64,000 nt of DNA from positions 124,001-188,000 of the forward strand of contig CAYPEI010000001.1 in the NCBI GenBank assembly GCA_964409775.1, read 5' to 3'. Positions 28,562 through 37,599 of this stretch are shown piece by piece. Every line of letters begins with the position of its first letter. Position 1 is the first letter of the stretch. The notes under the pieces were generated by a model. The model searched no databases and was not told the DNA's origin. It saw only the letters and a list, made by a program, of their open reading frames with translations. The DNA comes from JAHBXL01 sp964409775 (GTDB lineage: Bacteria > Planctomycetota > Phycisphaerae > Phycisphaerales > UBA1924). A program made the position numbers and the translations under genes.

Positions 28562-29349
28562 GCGGCACCGCCCGCCGGCATCGGCTCGCCCAGGTACGCC
28601 TCGATCACCTTCGGATTGCTCTGCACCTCCTCCGGCGTGCCCTCCCCGATGGTCACGCCGTGGTCCAGCACCGTGATCCGCTCGCACAGCCCCATCACCA
28701 CCCCCATGTCGTGCTCGATCAGCAGGATGGTCAGTTCAAACCGCTCCCGGATCGATCTGATCAGGCCCCGCAACTCCACCTTCTCCTGCGGGTTCATTCC
28801 GGCCGCCGGTTCATCCAGCAGCAGCACCTTCGGATTCGTGGCCAGCGCCCGCGCGATCTCCAGCCGCCGTTGATCGCCGTACGGAAGATTGCGCGCGTCG
28901 TCGCGCTCGCGGTCCAGCAGACCAAGGATGCCCAGCAGTTCGCGAGAGCGTTCCGTGATCGCCCGCTCCTCGCCGCGGCTCTGCGGGCTCCGCAGAAGCG
29001 TGCCCGCCAGCGTGTGGCTTGTCCGCACGTGACAAGCGACCCGAACGTTGTCCAGTACCGACAGTTCCTTGAACAGCCGGATGTTCTGGAAGGTCCGTGC
29101 CATCCCCGCCGCCGCGCGATCGCTCGGACGCTTCCCCAGCAGCGATTCCCCGTCGAGGTCGATCGTCCCCGCGCTCGGCCGATACACGCCCGTCAGCAGG
29201 TTGAACACGGTCGTCTTCCCCGCCCCGTTCGGGCCGATCAACCCGTGCAGCCGCCCCCGCGGCAGTTTCAGCGTGAAGTCCGTCACCGCCTTCAGACCGC
29301 CGAAGGCGATCGACAGCCGATCCACATCCAGAACGGGGCGTCCGCTCAT
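28558..29349 (-). CDS. livG: Branched-chain amino acid ABC transporter ATPase LivG
   Basis: The 263-residue ATPase has Walker A GPNGAGKTT and LLTGVYRPSAGTIDLDG. The LivG-typical MARTFQNIRLFKELSVLDNV follows, then a signature NLPYGDQRRLEIARAL in place of LSGGQ, and Walker B VLLLDEPAAGMNPQE. The DLGVV-like loop appears as EHDMGVVMGLCERITVLDHG. The start MSGRPVLDVDRLSIAF is chosen because longer in-frame sequence overlaps livM. It overlaps livM and livF by 4 bases on each side. Confidence 0.95.
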   Translation of the reverse strand: MSGRPVLDVDRLSIAFGGLKAVTDFTLKLPRGRLHGLIGPNGAGKTTVFNLLTGVYRPSAGTIDLDGESLLGKRPSDRAAAGMARTFQNIRLFKELSVLDNVRVACHVRTSHTLAGTLLRSPQSRGEERAITERSRELLGILGLLDRERDDARNLPYGDQRRLEIARALATNPKVLLLDEPAAGMNPQEKVELRGLIRSIRERFELTILLIEHDMGVVMGLCERITVLDHGVTIGEGTPEEVQSNPKVIEAYLGEPMPAGGAA

Positions 29350-30677
29350 GCCTTCCCTCCCCGTCCGCCGCGCCCGCCGCCCGAACGCACCGGGCGCAGT
29401 TCCCAGATCTCCCGGACGCCCAGCAGGCCCTCCGGACGCATGATCATGATCAGGATCAACGCCACCGCATAGATCACCATCCGGTATCCCGCAAGGTCGA
29501 TCTCGAGCGTCCGAGCCATGAACCGCATTGCTTCCCAGCCCGCGAGCACGCACCCGATCGTCAACGCCGGCTTCCATCGCTTTGCGGAGAACGGCGTGAG
29601 CACCGCCGCGAGCACCACGCCCGCAATCAACCCGCCGGGCCAGATCGTCGGCGGCTGTCGCAGCAACTCGGGCAGAACCGTCAGGATCGCCGCCGCGAGC
29701 GCTGCGCCGCTGATCGAGCCCAGCCCGCCGAGCACCACCATGATCAGGATGTCAAAACTCTTCATGAACCCCAGTTCGCCGGGGTTCAACTGCACCCCGG
29801 TCGTGTGCGCGAACATCGCCCCCGCGATCCCCGCAAAAAACGCCGCGATCACAAACGCCCGAACCTTGTACCGCGTCGTCTGAACGCCCATCGCCTCCGC
29901 GGCGACCTCATCCTCGCGAATCGCCAGGAACGCCCGGCCGGTGCTCGAGTACTTCAGCCGGGTCGCGACCAGAAATGTCATCCCCACAAACAGCCACACC
30001 CAGAACAGGCTCGCGTAGAACGGCAGACCCGAGAACCCCAGCGCCCCCCCCGTGTACTTCGGCCAGAGGTAAATCGGCGTCTCCGCGATCTGCTCCGCGT
30101 CCCACAGCACATCTGTCGTTTGCGACTGGATCAGCACCCGCACGATCTCGCCGAACCCCAGCGTCACGATCGCCAGATAGTCGCCCTTCAGCCGAAGCGA
30201 CGGAAGTCCGACCACATAGCCGCACACGGCCGCCGCCGCGCCACCCGTCAGGATCGACGCAAGAAACAGCAGGTCCGCCCACGTCGCAGGCGGTGAGCCC
30301 TCCCGGCCTTCCGTCATGCCCGACAGCAGGCCCCCGTGCATGTCCGCATCGCCAAACAGCCGGAACGAGCCGTAATACACGATCGACGCCGCGACATACG
30401 CGCCCACCGCCATGAACGCCGCGTGCCCGATCGAGAACTGGCCCGTGAAGCCGTTCACCATCGTCAGCGAGACCGCCAGGATGATGCTCGTGCCGATGTC
30501 CAGCACCAACTTCGCATGAAAGACCTCCAGCATCGGGCGCACCCACACCTGCAGCACCAGCGCAAACACCAGCCACGCAACGATCGGCCACGCCGACCGC
30601 AGCACCGACGCAGCCGTGCCCGGGCGAAGCGCCGCGGCACGTGTCTGCAGGGTGTTCTTCAATGCGGGTGTTGCCAT
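29346..30677 (-). CDS. livM: Branched-chain amino acid ABC transporter permease LivM
   Basis: The 443-residue permease has about ten membrane segments. LivM signatures include TMVNGFTGQFSIGHAAFMAVGAY, LRLKGDYLAIVTLGFGEIVRV, SSTGRAFLAIREDEVAAEAMGV and ILIMVVLGGLGSISGAALAA. The segment after residue 110 (DADMHGGLLSGMTEGREGS) is a polar insertion compared with the E. coli protein. It is separated from livH by 94 bp and overlaps livG by 4 bases. Confidence 0.95.
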   Translation of the reverse strand: MATPALKNTLQTRAAALRPGTAASVLRSAWPIVAWLVFALVLQVWVRPMLEVFHAKLVLDIGTSIILAVSLTMVNGFTGQFSIGHAAFMAVGAYVAASIVYYGSFRLFGDADMHGGLLSGMTEGREGSPPATWADLLFLASILTGGAAAAVCGYVVGLPSLRLKGDYLAIVTLGFGEIVRVLIQSQTTDVLWDAEQIAETPIYLWPKYTGGALGFSGLPFYASLFWVWLFVGMTFLVATRLKYSSTGRAFLAIREDEVAAEAMGVQTTRYKVRAFVIAAFFAGIAGAMFAHTTGVQLNPGELGFMKSFDILIMVVLGGLGSISGAALAAAILTVLPELLRQPPTIWPGGLIAGVVLAAVLTPFSAKRWKPALTIGCVLAGWEAMRFMARTLEIDLAGYRMVIYAVALILIMIMRPEGLLGVREIWELRPVRSGGGRGGRGGKA

Positions 30678-30771
30678 GGTCTTCAGCGACGGATCTCAGG
30701 GAAGTTCAGCCACGATGGCGATCATGCATGAAGGAGTCAGGAGCGGGGGAGTGGGGCGGTCAGTGGGGGAG

Positions 30772-32166
30772 TTAGACCTTTTCGGTTGCAACGCTTCCCA
30801 GCAGCCCGCCTGGACGGAACAGCAGAACCACGATCAGGAGGCCAAAGACCACGACGTCGCAGAGTTCTGTTCCCTGCGGCAGAAACGCACGCGAGCAGAA
30901 CTCGATCAGGCCGATCAGGATGCCCCCCAGCATCGCACCCCGGATATTGCCGATCCCGCCCACCACCGCCGCGACAAACGCCTTCAGCCCCAGCAGCACC
31001 CACGTCGGCGCCGCCGTCTGCCCCAGACTCGCGTACTTCTGGCTGTACAGGAACCCCGCCGCCGCCGCCAGCGATGCGCCGATCACAAACGTGATCGAGA
31101 TCACCCGGTCCACGTTGATCCCCATGATCGACGCCGTCGACGGGCTGAACGACACGGCGCGCATCGCCCGCCCGACCTTCGTCCGGAACACCAGCCAGTC
31201 CAGCACCAGCATCAGCAGCACCGCCGTCCCCGCACCGACCACGTCCACCAGCCGGATCGGCACCCGCGGCGAGAGCACGAGTTTGTACGTCAGGTCCGCC
31301 GCGTTCGTCGTAATCGGCGGGGCGATCGCCAGTGCAGTCCCCGCCGAGTACTCACCGGGCGCCGACGCGATTCCCACCCGCGCGATCCGTCCGCTCGGCG
31401 CAAACACCTCCGCCCCATAGTCCCGCCCCGCGGCGATCGATGCCGGGTGATCGAGCACAATCTCGGTCCCGCCCGGCGACAGCGACGCCCGTCCGCTCGC
31501 CAGCACCGAGCGGTTCAGCACCCGGTCCTCCAGGAGCGTCGGCATCCCCTGCGGCCGCGTCCCGAACATCCAGTTCAGTTGGCCAACGTTCTGCAGAAAC
31601 AGCGACACGCCGATCGCCGTGATCAGCACGTTGAGCCTCGGCGCGCTCCGCAGCGGCTTGTACGCCAGCCGTTCCAGCGAAAAGCCGACCAGCCCGCACG
31701 TCCCCATCGCCGTGATCAGGATCATGCCCCCCGCCAGAAACGACAGCGTTGGCATCGCGTTCACCGCGCGGGTCAGCACCACCAGCAGCAGCAGCGACCA
31801 GCCCCAGCACGCCGCGACCGCCGTCGGGATCGAGGCCGTCGATCGCGGCAGAAACTCCGCCCGCGGCTGGATCAGCCGCTCATAGATCGTCAGCAGCACC
31901 GCCGCCGCGCTCACTCCCCCTGCGACCCACCACACCCACCCCGCGATCGGCGCAATTTGCATCCCGTCCACCAGCGGCTGCGAGTCTCCGAACCCTGTCG
32001 CCATCGCGATCGAGAACGACACCCACGCGCCAAGCACAAACACGTCGCTGTGCGCGAAGTTGATGAACTTGAGGATGCCGTACACCATCGTGTAGCCCAG
32101 CGCGATCAGCGCGTACAGGCTGCCGACAGCCAGGCCGTCCATGAGGGTTTGGAGGATCTTCTCCAT
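30772..32166 (-). CDS. livH: Branched-chain amino acid ABC transporter permease LivH (long form)
   Basis: The 464-residue permease is well above the usual ~300. The N terminus LMDGLAVGSLYALIALGYTMVYGILKFINFAH and the C-terminal LKAFVAAVVGGIGNIRGAMLGG are classic LivH. A polar insert of about 100 residues, between LNVLITAIGVSLFLQNVGQL and RLVDVVGAGTAVLLMLVLDW, is rich in beta-strand-like sequence (IVLDHPASIAAGRDYGAEVF). A smaller insert follows the third membrane segment. It is separated from livK by an intrinsic terminator and probably transcribed partly by read-through. Confidence 0.93.
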   Translation of the reverse strand: MEKILQTLMDGLAVGSLYALIALGYTMVYGILKFINFAHSDVFVLGAWVSFSIAMATGFGDSQPLVDGMQIAPIAGWVWWVAGGVSAAAVLLTIYERLIQPRAEFLPRSTASIPTAVAACWGWSLLLLVVLTRAVNAMPTLSFLAGGMILITAMGTCGLVGFSLERLAYKPLRSAPRLNVLITAIGVSLFLQNVGQLNWMFGTRPQGMPTLLEDRVLNRSVLASGRASLSPGGTEIVLDHPASIAAGRDYGAEVFAPSGRIARVGIASAPGEYSAGTALAIAPPITTNAADLTYKLVLSPRVPIRLVDVVGAGTAVLLMLVLDWLVFRTKVGRAMRAVSFSPSTASIMGINVDRVISITFVIGASLAAAAGFLYSQKYASLGQTAAPTWVLLGLKAFVAAVVGGIGNIRGAMLGGILIGLIEFCSRAFLPQGTELCDVVVFGLLIVVLLFRPGGLLGSVATEKV

Positions 32167-32213
32167 CAGGCGATGAGCCGCGGATCCCGAGCCGGGAAAG
32201 AGGTCAGGCGAAC

Positions 32214-32245
32214 AAAAAGCCCCCCGCGCAGGTTGCCGGGGGGCT
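32214..32245 (-). terminator. Intrinsic terminator between livK and livH
   Basis: On the minus strand AGCCCCCCG pairs perfectly with CGGGGGGCT around a 10-base loop, then five T's follow. Placed between livK and livHMGF, it should make the binding protein more abundant than the membrane components. Confidence 0.85.
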
Positions 32246-32288
32246 GGAGGTTACAGCATCCTGACGGGTTGTTCCAGTCCCCGCCGAC

Positions 32289-33452
32289 TCATTCCGGGTT
32301 CACAGTCGCGACATACACAGGCTTCCCGCCCCGCATCTGGACAATCACCGCCGCCTTCTTCGCGTCGCGGTTCTTGTCCATCGAGATCACGCCCGTCACG
32401 CCCTTGAAGTCCTTGGTCGCCGCCAGCGCGCCCTGCAGGTCCTTCCCGCTCAGGCTCGGTGCCCGGCGCATCGCGTCCGCCAGCACCTTCGCCGCGTCAT
32501 ACCCCAGCGCGGCCAGCCCGTCCGGCGTCTGACCGCTGTACGCGTCCCGGTACTTGCTCACGAAGTTCTGAACCTCCTCCGACGGCTGGTCCGGGGCGTA
32601 GTGATTCGAGTAGTAGCACCCCTCGATCGCGTCCTTGCCGATCGCCGCCAGTTGCTCCGAGTCCCACCCGTCGCCTCCCAGCAGCGGAACCGTCAGCCCG
32701 AGTTTCCGGGCCTGCAGCGCGATGCTCCCCGCCTCCGTGTAATACCCCGGAACGAAGATCGCCTGCGCGCCAGATGCCTTGATCGTGCTCAACTGCGCCG
32801 AGAAGTCCTGGTCCCCCGACGAGTATGCCTGGTCCGCCACGATCTTCCCGCCCATCGCCTCAAAGTGCTTCTTGTACTCGTCCCGCAGACCCTTGGAATA
32901 CGCCTGCGCCTGGTCATACAGGATCGCCGCCTTCTCCAGTTTCAGGTTCTCCTTCGTGAACTTCGCCACGGCGTAGCCCTGGAACGGATCGATGAAGCAC
33001 ACACGGAACACCATGTTCCGGCCCCGAGTCACGCCCGGGTTCGTGCTGCTCGGCGACACCATCGGCACGCCGCGCTCCTGGCACACCGCCCCGCCCGCCA
33101 GCGAGAGCGAACTCGCCACCTCGCCCAGCACCGCGACCACCTTGTCGCTCGTCACCAGGCGCGTTACCGCGTTCCCCGCCTCCTTCGATTCCCCCTTGGT
33201 GTCATACGTGATGATCTCGATCTTCTTCCCGTTGATCCCGCCCGCCGCGTTGATCTCCGCCACCGCCAGCCGGATCCCGTTGTCCGTCGACTGACCGAAC
33301 GTCGCTTCCTTCCCCGTCATCGAGGCATAGTGCCCCACCTTGATCACCGCGTCCCCCGCGCCAGTGCTCGACAGGCTCGCGGCCCCCGCCATCAGCACCG
33401 CGCCCGCCACCGCCGCCGCGCCCAACACCACTCGCTTCACGCCGTTCTTCAT
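32289..33452 (-). CDS. livK: Branched-chain amino acid ABC transporter substrate-binding protein
   Basis: The 387-residue periplasmic protein has a signal peptide (RVVLGAAAVAGAVLMAGAAS). A Leu/Ile/Val-binding (Peripla_BP_6) fold follows, with IKVGHYASMTGKEATFGQST, AVAEINAAGGINGKKIEIITYD and GEVASSLSLAGGAVCQERGVPMVSPS. LGGDGWDSEQLAAIG and the C-terminal GYDAAKVLADAMRRA complete the fold. The ligand could be branched-chain amino acids, other amides or urea; the LivHMGF context favours amino acids. An AGGAGG Shine-Dalgarno precedes the ATG. A GTACC/GGTAC inverted repeat (33480-33498) about 30 nt upstream of the start might be an operator. Confidence 0.93.
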   Translation of the reverse strand: MKNGVKRVVLGAAAVAGAVLMAGAASLSSTGAGDAVIKVGHYASMTGKEATFGQSTDNGIRLAVAEINAAGGINGKKIEIITYDTKGESKEAGNAVTRLVTSDKVVAVLGEVASSLSLAGGAVCQERGVPMVSPSSTNPGVTRGRNMVFRVCFIDPFQGYAVAKFTKENLKLEKAAILYDQAQAYSKGLRDEYKKHFEAMGGKIVADQAYSSGDQDFSAQLSTIKASGAQAIFVPGYYTEAGSIALQARKLGLTVPLLGGDGWDSEQLAAIGKDAIEGCYYSNHYAPDQPSEEVQNFVSKYRDAYSGQTPDGLAALGYDAAKVLADAMRRAPSLSGKDLQGALAATKDFKGVTGVISMDKNRDAKKAAVIVQMRGGKPVYVATVNPE

Positions 33453-33547
33453 GGTTCAGTCCTCCTGAGTCGTCGTTTTGTACCGGGCGGCATGGTACAT
33501 CGCCGCGGCGATTTGCGGTTGCCCGACCCCGCCTGTTCGAAAGGTGT

Positions 33548-34129
33548 TCAGGCAGCGTCCGCCCGACGCCCGTTCACCGCCGCCGCCACCCGCTCAACCA
33601 GTCCGCCCACTTCCGCCGCCGCCGCCGCGCGCGACTTCCGCACCGCCGACAGCATCGCCATCGGGCAGAATGGCACCGTCAGCGGCAGGTACCACGCATA
33701 GGTAATCCACCACGCCTGCGCGCCGTACCAGTCCGAGTAACTCCGCAGCATCGAGTCCGTCAACCACGATCCCGGCCACACCGAGAGCCCCAGGATCAGC
33801 CCGAACACCCACGGCAGCAGCGGCTTCAGCCGCGGCGAGCCGATCTCCACCCGGCTGCCCAGGTCCGCCTGAAGCGTCCGGCACGCCACCAGCGACTCAA
33901 ACGGACTGCCAAAGTCGCTGATCGTGAATGTCGTCTCGCCGCCGATGCCCGCCCCGGACGAAAAGCCCGGCAGTTTGCCCCGCCGCGCCGCGGTGTCCAG
34001 ACGCCCCATCACCTCCTCAGGCGATCCGGGGCAGTCGATCACGATCGATGTTTCGTGCGTAAGGTTCAAGTTAGGAGTGTGGACCGGTTGAGACACGAGT
34101 TCCTCTAGATCGGCTGCCGCCCTACCCAT
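33548..34129 (-). CDS. Unknown membrane protein with two C-terminal helices
   Basis: This 193-residue protein has a soluble N-terminal half (TSIVIDCPGSPEEVMGRLDTAARRG, ETTFTISDFGSPFESLVACR) and two hydrophobic segments near residues 115-135 and 150-170. An Ala-rich amphipathic C terminus follows. No family is recognised. The frame is open to 34159, but that would overlap the divergent gene at 34175 or its promoter, so the start MGRAAADLEEL at 34129 is preferred. Start choice is uncertain. Confidence 0.55.
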   Translation of the reverse strand: MGRAAADLEELVSQPVHTPNLNLTHETSIVIDCPGSPEEVMGRLDTAARRGKLPGFSSGAGIGGETTFTISDFGSPFESLVACRTLQADLGSRVEIGSPRLKPLLPWVFGLILGLSVWPGSWLTDSMLRSYSDWYGAQAWWITYAWYLPLTVPFCPMAMLSAVRKSRAAAAAEVGGLVERVAAAVNGRRADAA

Positions 34130-34174
34130 TCGCCAGCCCGCGGCATGCCGGTTGCCCACTACCGTTCCCTATCC

Positions 34175-34675
34175 ATGCGGCACGGCTCCGCCAAACCTGC
34201 GTTGCGTCTGGTCCACGCCGATGTCGCCGGCGGGGTACGTCTGTCGCCACAACGCAACATCCAGCCCCTCGGTTCGGCCGCTTCCGCCGTCACGCGGGAA
34301 AACCGTGCCGCGGCGGAGATGTCCGCGCTCGATGCCCGATGGGTCTTCGCCGTCCAGGTCGCCCGCGAAATCGATCTGTCCGGCGCGCCCCGGGCGGGCG
34401 TGCTCGCGCCGGAGCGGCGCCGAAACCTCGTCCGCCTCGCAACGCGCATGGGTCTTCGCGCATTCGATGCAAACCTCGTGATCGCCATCGTGCAGGACGG
34501 CTGCCGCTCCGGCGAGGGCGCGCTATCCCGCGATGTGAGCGACCGGCTCGTGCTCCTCCGCGCGGGCGAAGCAAGCCGCGGCATGGGCTGGCGCGAACTC
34601 GCGGCATGGCTCGTCGCCAGCGCGTGTCTCGCCATCACGCTCGGCCTCGCCCTCGCCCGGTGGATCACATCCTGA
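34175..34675 (+). CDS. Unknown protein with C-terminal membrane anchor
   Basis: This 166-residue protein is soluble and Arg/Ala-rich (VFAVQVAREIDLSGAPRAGVL, MGLRAFDANLVIAIVQDGCRSG) and ends in a single membrane helix (ELAAWLVASACLAITLGLAL). It is predicted to be a tail-anchored cytoplasmic-facing protein. No family is recognised. TACCGT (34160-34165) lies 9 nt before ATG 34175; an upstream ATG at 34145 is an alternative. Its stop TGA directly abuts the stop of the convergent oxidase gene (TGATCA, 34673-34678). Confidence 0.55.
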   Translation: MRHGSAKPALRLVHADVAGGVRLSPQRNIQPLGSAASAVTRENRAAAEMSALDARWVFAVQVAREIDLSGAPRAGVLAPERRRNLVRLATRMGLRAFDANLVIAIVQDGCRSGEGALSRDVSDRLVLLRAGEASRGMGWRELAAWLVASACLAITLGLALARWITS

Positions 34676-36157
34676 TCACGGCTTGATCACGCCGTCGCGC
34701 ACGGCGATGCGCTTCGCGACCGCCATGCCCGACTGCAGCGCGCCCTCCATATACCCAACGTACTTGTAGCAGCAGTGCTCGCCCGCAAGGTGCACCTTGC
34801 CGCCGCCGTGTGCCTGCGCCAGCAACGGGCCCACCGTCGTCACCTGCCCGGGCGCCGGGAACGAATACCCTGTGCCGGTCCATTGCTCGCCCGGCCAGTC
34901 CATGAACCGTGCGCCGTCCACGTTCTTCCCATATCCGGCGTAAACCGACTCGAGCACTTCCGCATACTTCTTCGTGCGGTCGGCCGCCTCCCTCGCGCGG
35001 ATCTTCTCCGCCCCCGGCCCGCCCGAGAAGCACGTCAGGCACGCCCCTTCGCCTTCGTCCTGCCCATCCGTGCCCTCCCACGTCATGCTGACCTCATCGT
35101 CGGTCATCATGTCGGGTGCCAGCCCCGCGCTCTTCCAGAACCGCGATTTGACCTTCGACAGGTACTTCACGTTCGTGCCCAGTTGCGGCGTCAGCGCGCC
35201 CGGAAGGCCCGGCTGCATGTCGATCTTCTTCCAGATCGGTGGAGGCACCGCCAGCACGACGTCATCGCACGCGAGCGTGCGCCCGTCCCCGCAGCCGACG
35301 GACACCTCCCCGCCGCGCATGCCGATCGTCTTCACCGCCACGCCTGTCACGATCCGCCCCGACCCCAGCCCCTCGGCCAGCCGGGTCGCGAGTTGCTGAT
35401 TCCCGCCCTTGCAGCGATACACCTCGCTGTCGCTCCAGTACTTGTCCAGCCCGCCCGCCTTGACGCACGCGAGCAGTCCCAGATAGGACTGCATCGACGC
35501 GGCCACGCCGTTGTCCGCTGTCACGCCCGCCGCCATCGCCATCTTGCACAGCGCCGGCACCTCCTGCCGCGCGATCCACGCCTGCACGCTCGTCTTGTCC
35601 AGTGACTCCGCGTTAGGAGACTTCCACGGCTCATCGGGGTCGACGCTCTCGGCATCCGCGTTCATCACCTGCAGCGCGGTGTCCGTCGCCTCCCACAGTT
35701 CCTCCGCTTCCACCGTGCTCAGCCGCTGCCCACCCAGGATGATCGGCGCCTCATCCTCGGATTCGCTCACATCAAGGAACTCCAGCCCGAACTTCGCGGC
35801 GTACGCCACCCACGCCGGGTGGTTCGAGCCGATGAGTTCGCCGCCGCCCTCGACGTTCTTGCCCGGCACGAAGTCCCCGAAACTCAGCACCCGCCCCCCC
35901 GTCCGGTTCCGTGCCTCGACGACCGTCACGTCGTACCCCGCCGACTTGAGTTCATAAGCCGCCGCCAGGCCCGAGAAGCCGGCGCCGACGACCACGATCC
36001 GCTTGCCCGCCGCGCCCCGCGCGGCCAACGCCGCAGGGCCCGAGAGCATGAGCGCCGCGCCCGTCGCGAGCGACACCCGCAGAAAGTCCCGGCGATCCTC
36101 GCGGGTTTCGACCTTGCCGTACCGGCGTGACAGCCGACCGATGAGCGAACTGGACAT
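34676..36157 (-). CDS. Tat-exported flavin amine oxidase (FAD-dependent)
   Basis: The 493-residue protein begins with a twin-arginine signal (RRDFLRVSLATGAALML). A Rossmann FAD-binding motif VVVGAGFSGLAAAYELKSAG and the GG motif VVEARNRTGGRVLSF of the flavin monoamine oxidase family follow. The C-terminal FAD-contacting segment is KVHLAGEHCCYKYVGYMEGALQSG. It should oxidise an amine or related substrate outside the cytoplasm, with export in folded, FAD-loaded form. The start MSSSLIGRLSRRYG is chosen over a longer frame to 36235 because AAAGAGG lies upstream and the Tat motif then falls near residue 21. The substrate is unknown. Confidence 0.9.
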   Translation of the reverse strand: MSSSLIGRLSRRYGKVETREDRRDFLRVSLATGAALMLSGPAALAARGAAGKRIVVVGAGFSGLAAAYELKSAGYDVTVVEARNRTGGRVLSFGDFVPGKNVEGGGELIGSNHPAWVAYAAKFGLEFLDVSESEDEAPIILGGQRLSTVEAEELWEATDTALQVMNADAESVDPDEPWKSPNAESLDKTSVQAWIARQEVPALCKMAMAAGVTADNGVAASMQSYLGLLACVKAGGLDKYWSDSEVYRCKGGNQQLATRLAEGLGSGRIVTGVAVKTIGMRGGEVSVGCGDGRTLACDDVVLAVPPPIWKKIDMQPGLPGALTPQLGTNVKYLSKVKSRFWKSAGLAPDMMTDDEVSMTWEGTDGQDEGEGACLTCFSGGPGAEKIRAREAADRTKKYAEVLESVYAGYGKNVDGARFMDWPGEQWTGTGYSFPAPGQVTTVGPLLAQAHGGGKVHLAGEHCCYKYVGYMEGALQSGMAVAKRIAVRDGVIKP

Positions 36158-36379
36158 GGTGGGGTTTCCTCTTTGAGCGAACGGCGGCGCAAGCGGATGA
36201 AGCGGAAAACACAACAGTCGGTGGCGGCCGGACAACGAGCATCAGGAAGCGGAAGAACCGGACGGGCGGTCATCCGGTGGCGAACGCAAGCGGACTCGCC
36301 TTCCACTCACCCGTGCCGTGCTGCTCCGCGATCTGTTGGCGGCGGGTCCCTCCGGGTGGAGAGCGAGTGTCAACCGAAT

Positions 36380-36409
36380 CGGGACGCACGCCTTCGGGCG
36401 GGCGTCCCG
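36380..36409. terminator. Hairpin downstream of the 36427-37599 gene
   Basis: CGGGACGC/GCGTCCCG plus CGCC/GGCG form a 12-bp stem with one A-G mismatch, capped by a TTCG loop. There is no strong T-run. The rest of the 269-bp gap 36158-36426 shows nothing else. Confidence 0.45.
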
Positions 36410-36426
36410 TGAAGACCAGCCGGTAC

Positions 36427-37599
36427 TCACTCGTCGTTGGTCGGCCCGACAGCCACCATCCACAGTTTGTGGAAGTTCATGATCTGCTGCTTGGTCAGTT
36501 TGTTGGCGTTCAGGTTGAACGTCACCTTGCTCGACACCGGCAGATCGCTGCCGCCCGACATGCTGTCCACGTAGGAAATGCGCCCGGTGAGGCACGGGAC
36601 GGAGTTGTCGACGGCGAAGAATGCGTCCTCATCGCTCATCTTGGCGAAGGCGTCCGCCTCCGTCTTGCCGCCCCCGCCGCGGGCGGCCTCCTCGTTCCAC
36701 CGCAGGTTGAAGTCGTAGTAGCCCTTGCCGTTCGCCGCGCGGTCCGGGTCCTCGACCCACTTGATCGAGCCCGTCACCACGTCGGTGATGTCCTTGCCAT
36801 CCATGTTGTACGTGAACCGGATTCCGTCCGTGTACCAGTTGCCCGTCTCGTAGTCGTAGTCGAGCCGGCCGCTGACCGACGTCGACGGGTAGTTCTCGCT
36901 CGGCCCCTTCGCCAGGCGGAGGTTCTCAAACCGCATCGGATCGCTCTTCTTCACGACCACCTGCACAGTCTTGTCTCCCACCACGCGCTTGAAGGTGTAC
37001 TCCGCGAGGTTCTCCTTCTTCTCCGCCTTGCCCACCAGCCTGCCCGAGAAGTTCTCCGTGAAGCCCGTCTGCTTGCCCACGGTGTCGACGGCGATCCGCA
37101 GCGGGCTCTGCTGCACCACGCCCCCCGCGAGGTCGAACGCGCCGCTCGAGGTGTCAATCGGAACCGTGCCGACCCACTTGCCCACGTCACGCGACTGCTT
37201 CAGATCCTTGGGGTTGAGCACCTGCAGGTTGATGTTGAAACCTAACTGTGCATTCTGCTTCGAGCGGGCGAGTGTCTTCGTGTACAGGTTCGGCTGCCGC
37301 GTGATCTCCCCGAAGAACCGCGTCGTCTGAGCCACACGCAAGTCCAGTTTGTACACGTCCCTGGCCCCGATCGCGGGCGAGCCCGCTTTCAGGTCGCCCG
37401 TCGTGTCCAGGTTCGTCCGCGTATTGAACGAGATGTCCATCGTCCCCGAGATCACCCCGTCCTCCGTGATCGGCTCAGGCGCCACCAACGCCGTCGCCGG
37501 CAGAGCCGGGGACGACAGGCTCGGGGCCCACGTCGCCGCGGCCGATACCGCCGCGCCCGCCGATAGCACGCAAAGACCGGTGCAAATGACACGCTTCAT
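36427..37599 (-). CDS. Secreted protein, unknown
   Basis: The 390-residue protein has a signal peptide (VICTGLCVLSAGAAVSAAA). The mature chain is beta-rich, with repeated polar strands such as ISGTMDISFNTRTNLDTTGD, DVYKLDLRVAQTTRFFGEIT, VSGRLDYDYETGNWYTDGIRF and GYYDFNLRWNEEA, suggesting a beta-barrel or beta-sandwich. It contains no recognised catalytic motif. GGGAGG lies before the ATG. It resembles no family I can name and may be a periplasmic or surface protein of planctomycetes. Confidence 0.7.
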   Translation of the reverse strand: MKRVICTGLCVLSAGAAVSAAATWAPSLSSPALPATALVAPEPITEDGVISGTMDISFNTRTNLDTTGDLKAGSPAIGARDVYKLDLRVAQTTRFFGEITRQPNLYTKTLARSKQNAQLGFNINLQVLNPKDLKQSRDVGKWVGTVPIDTSSGAFDLAGGVVQQSPLRIAVDTVGKQTGFTENFSGRLVGKAEKKENLAEYTFKRVVGDKTVQVVVKKSDPMRFENLRLAKGPSENYPSTSVSGRLDYDYETGNWYTDGIRFTYNMDGKDITDVVTGSIKWVEDPDRAANGKGYYDFNLRWNEEAARGGGGKTEADAFAKMSDEDAFFAVDNSVPCLTGRISYVDSMSGGSDLPVSSKVTFNLNANKLTKQQIMNFHKLWMVAVGPTNDE

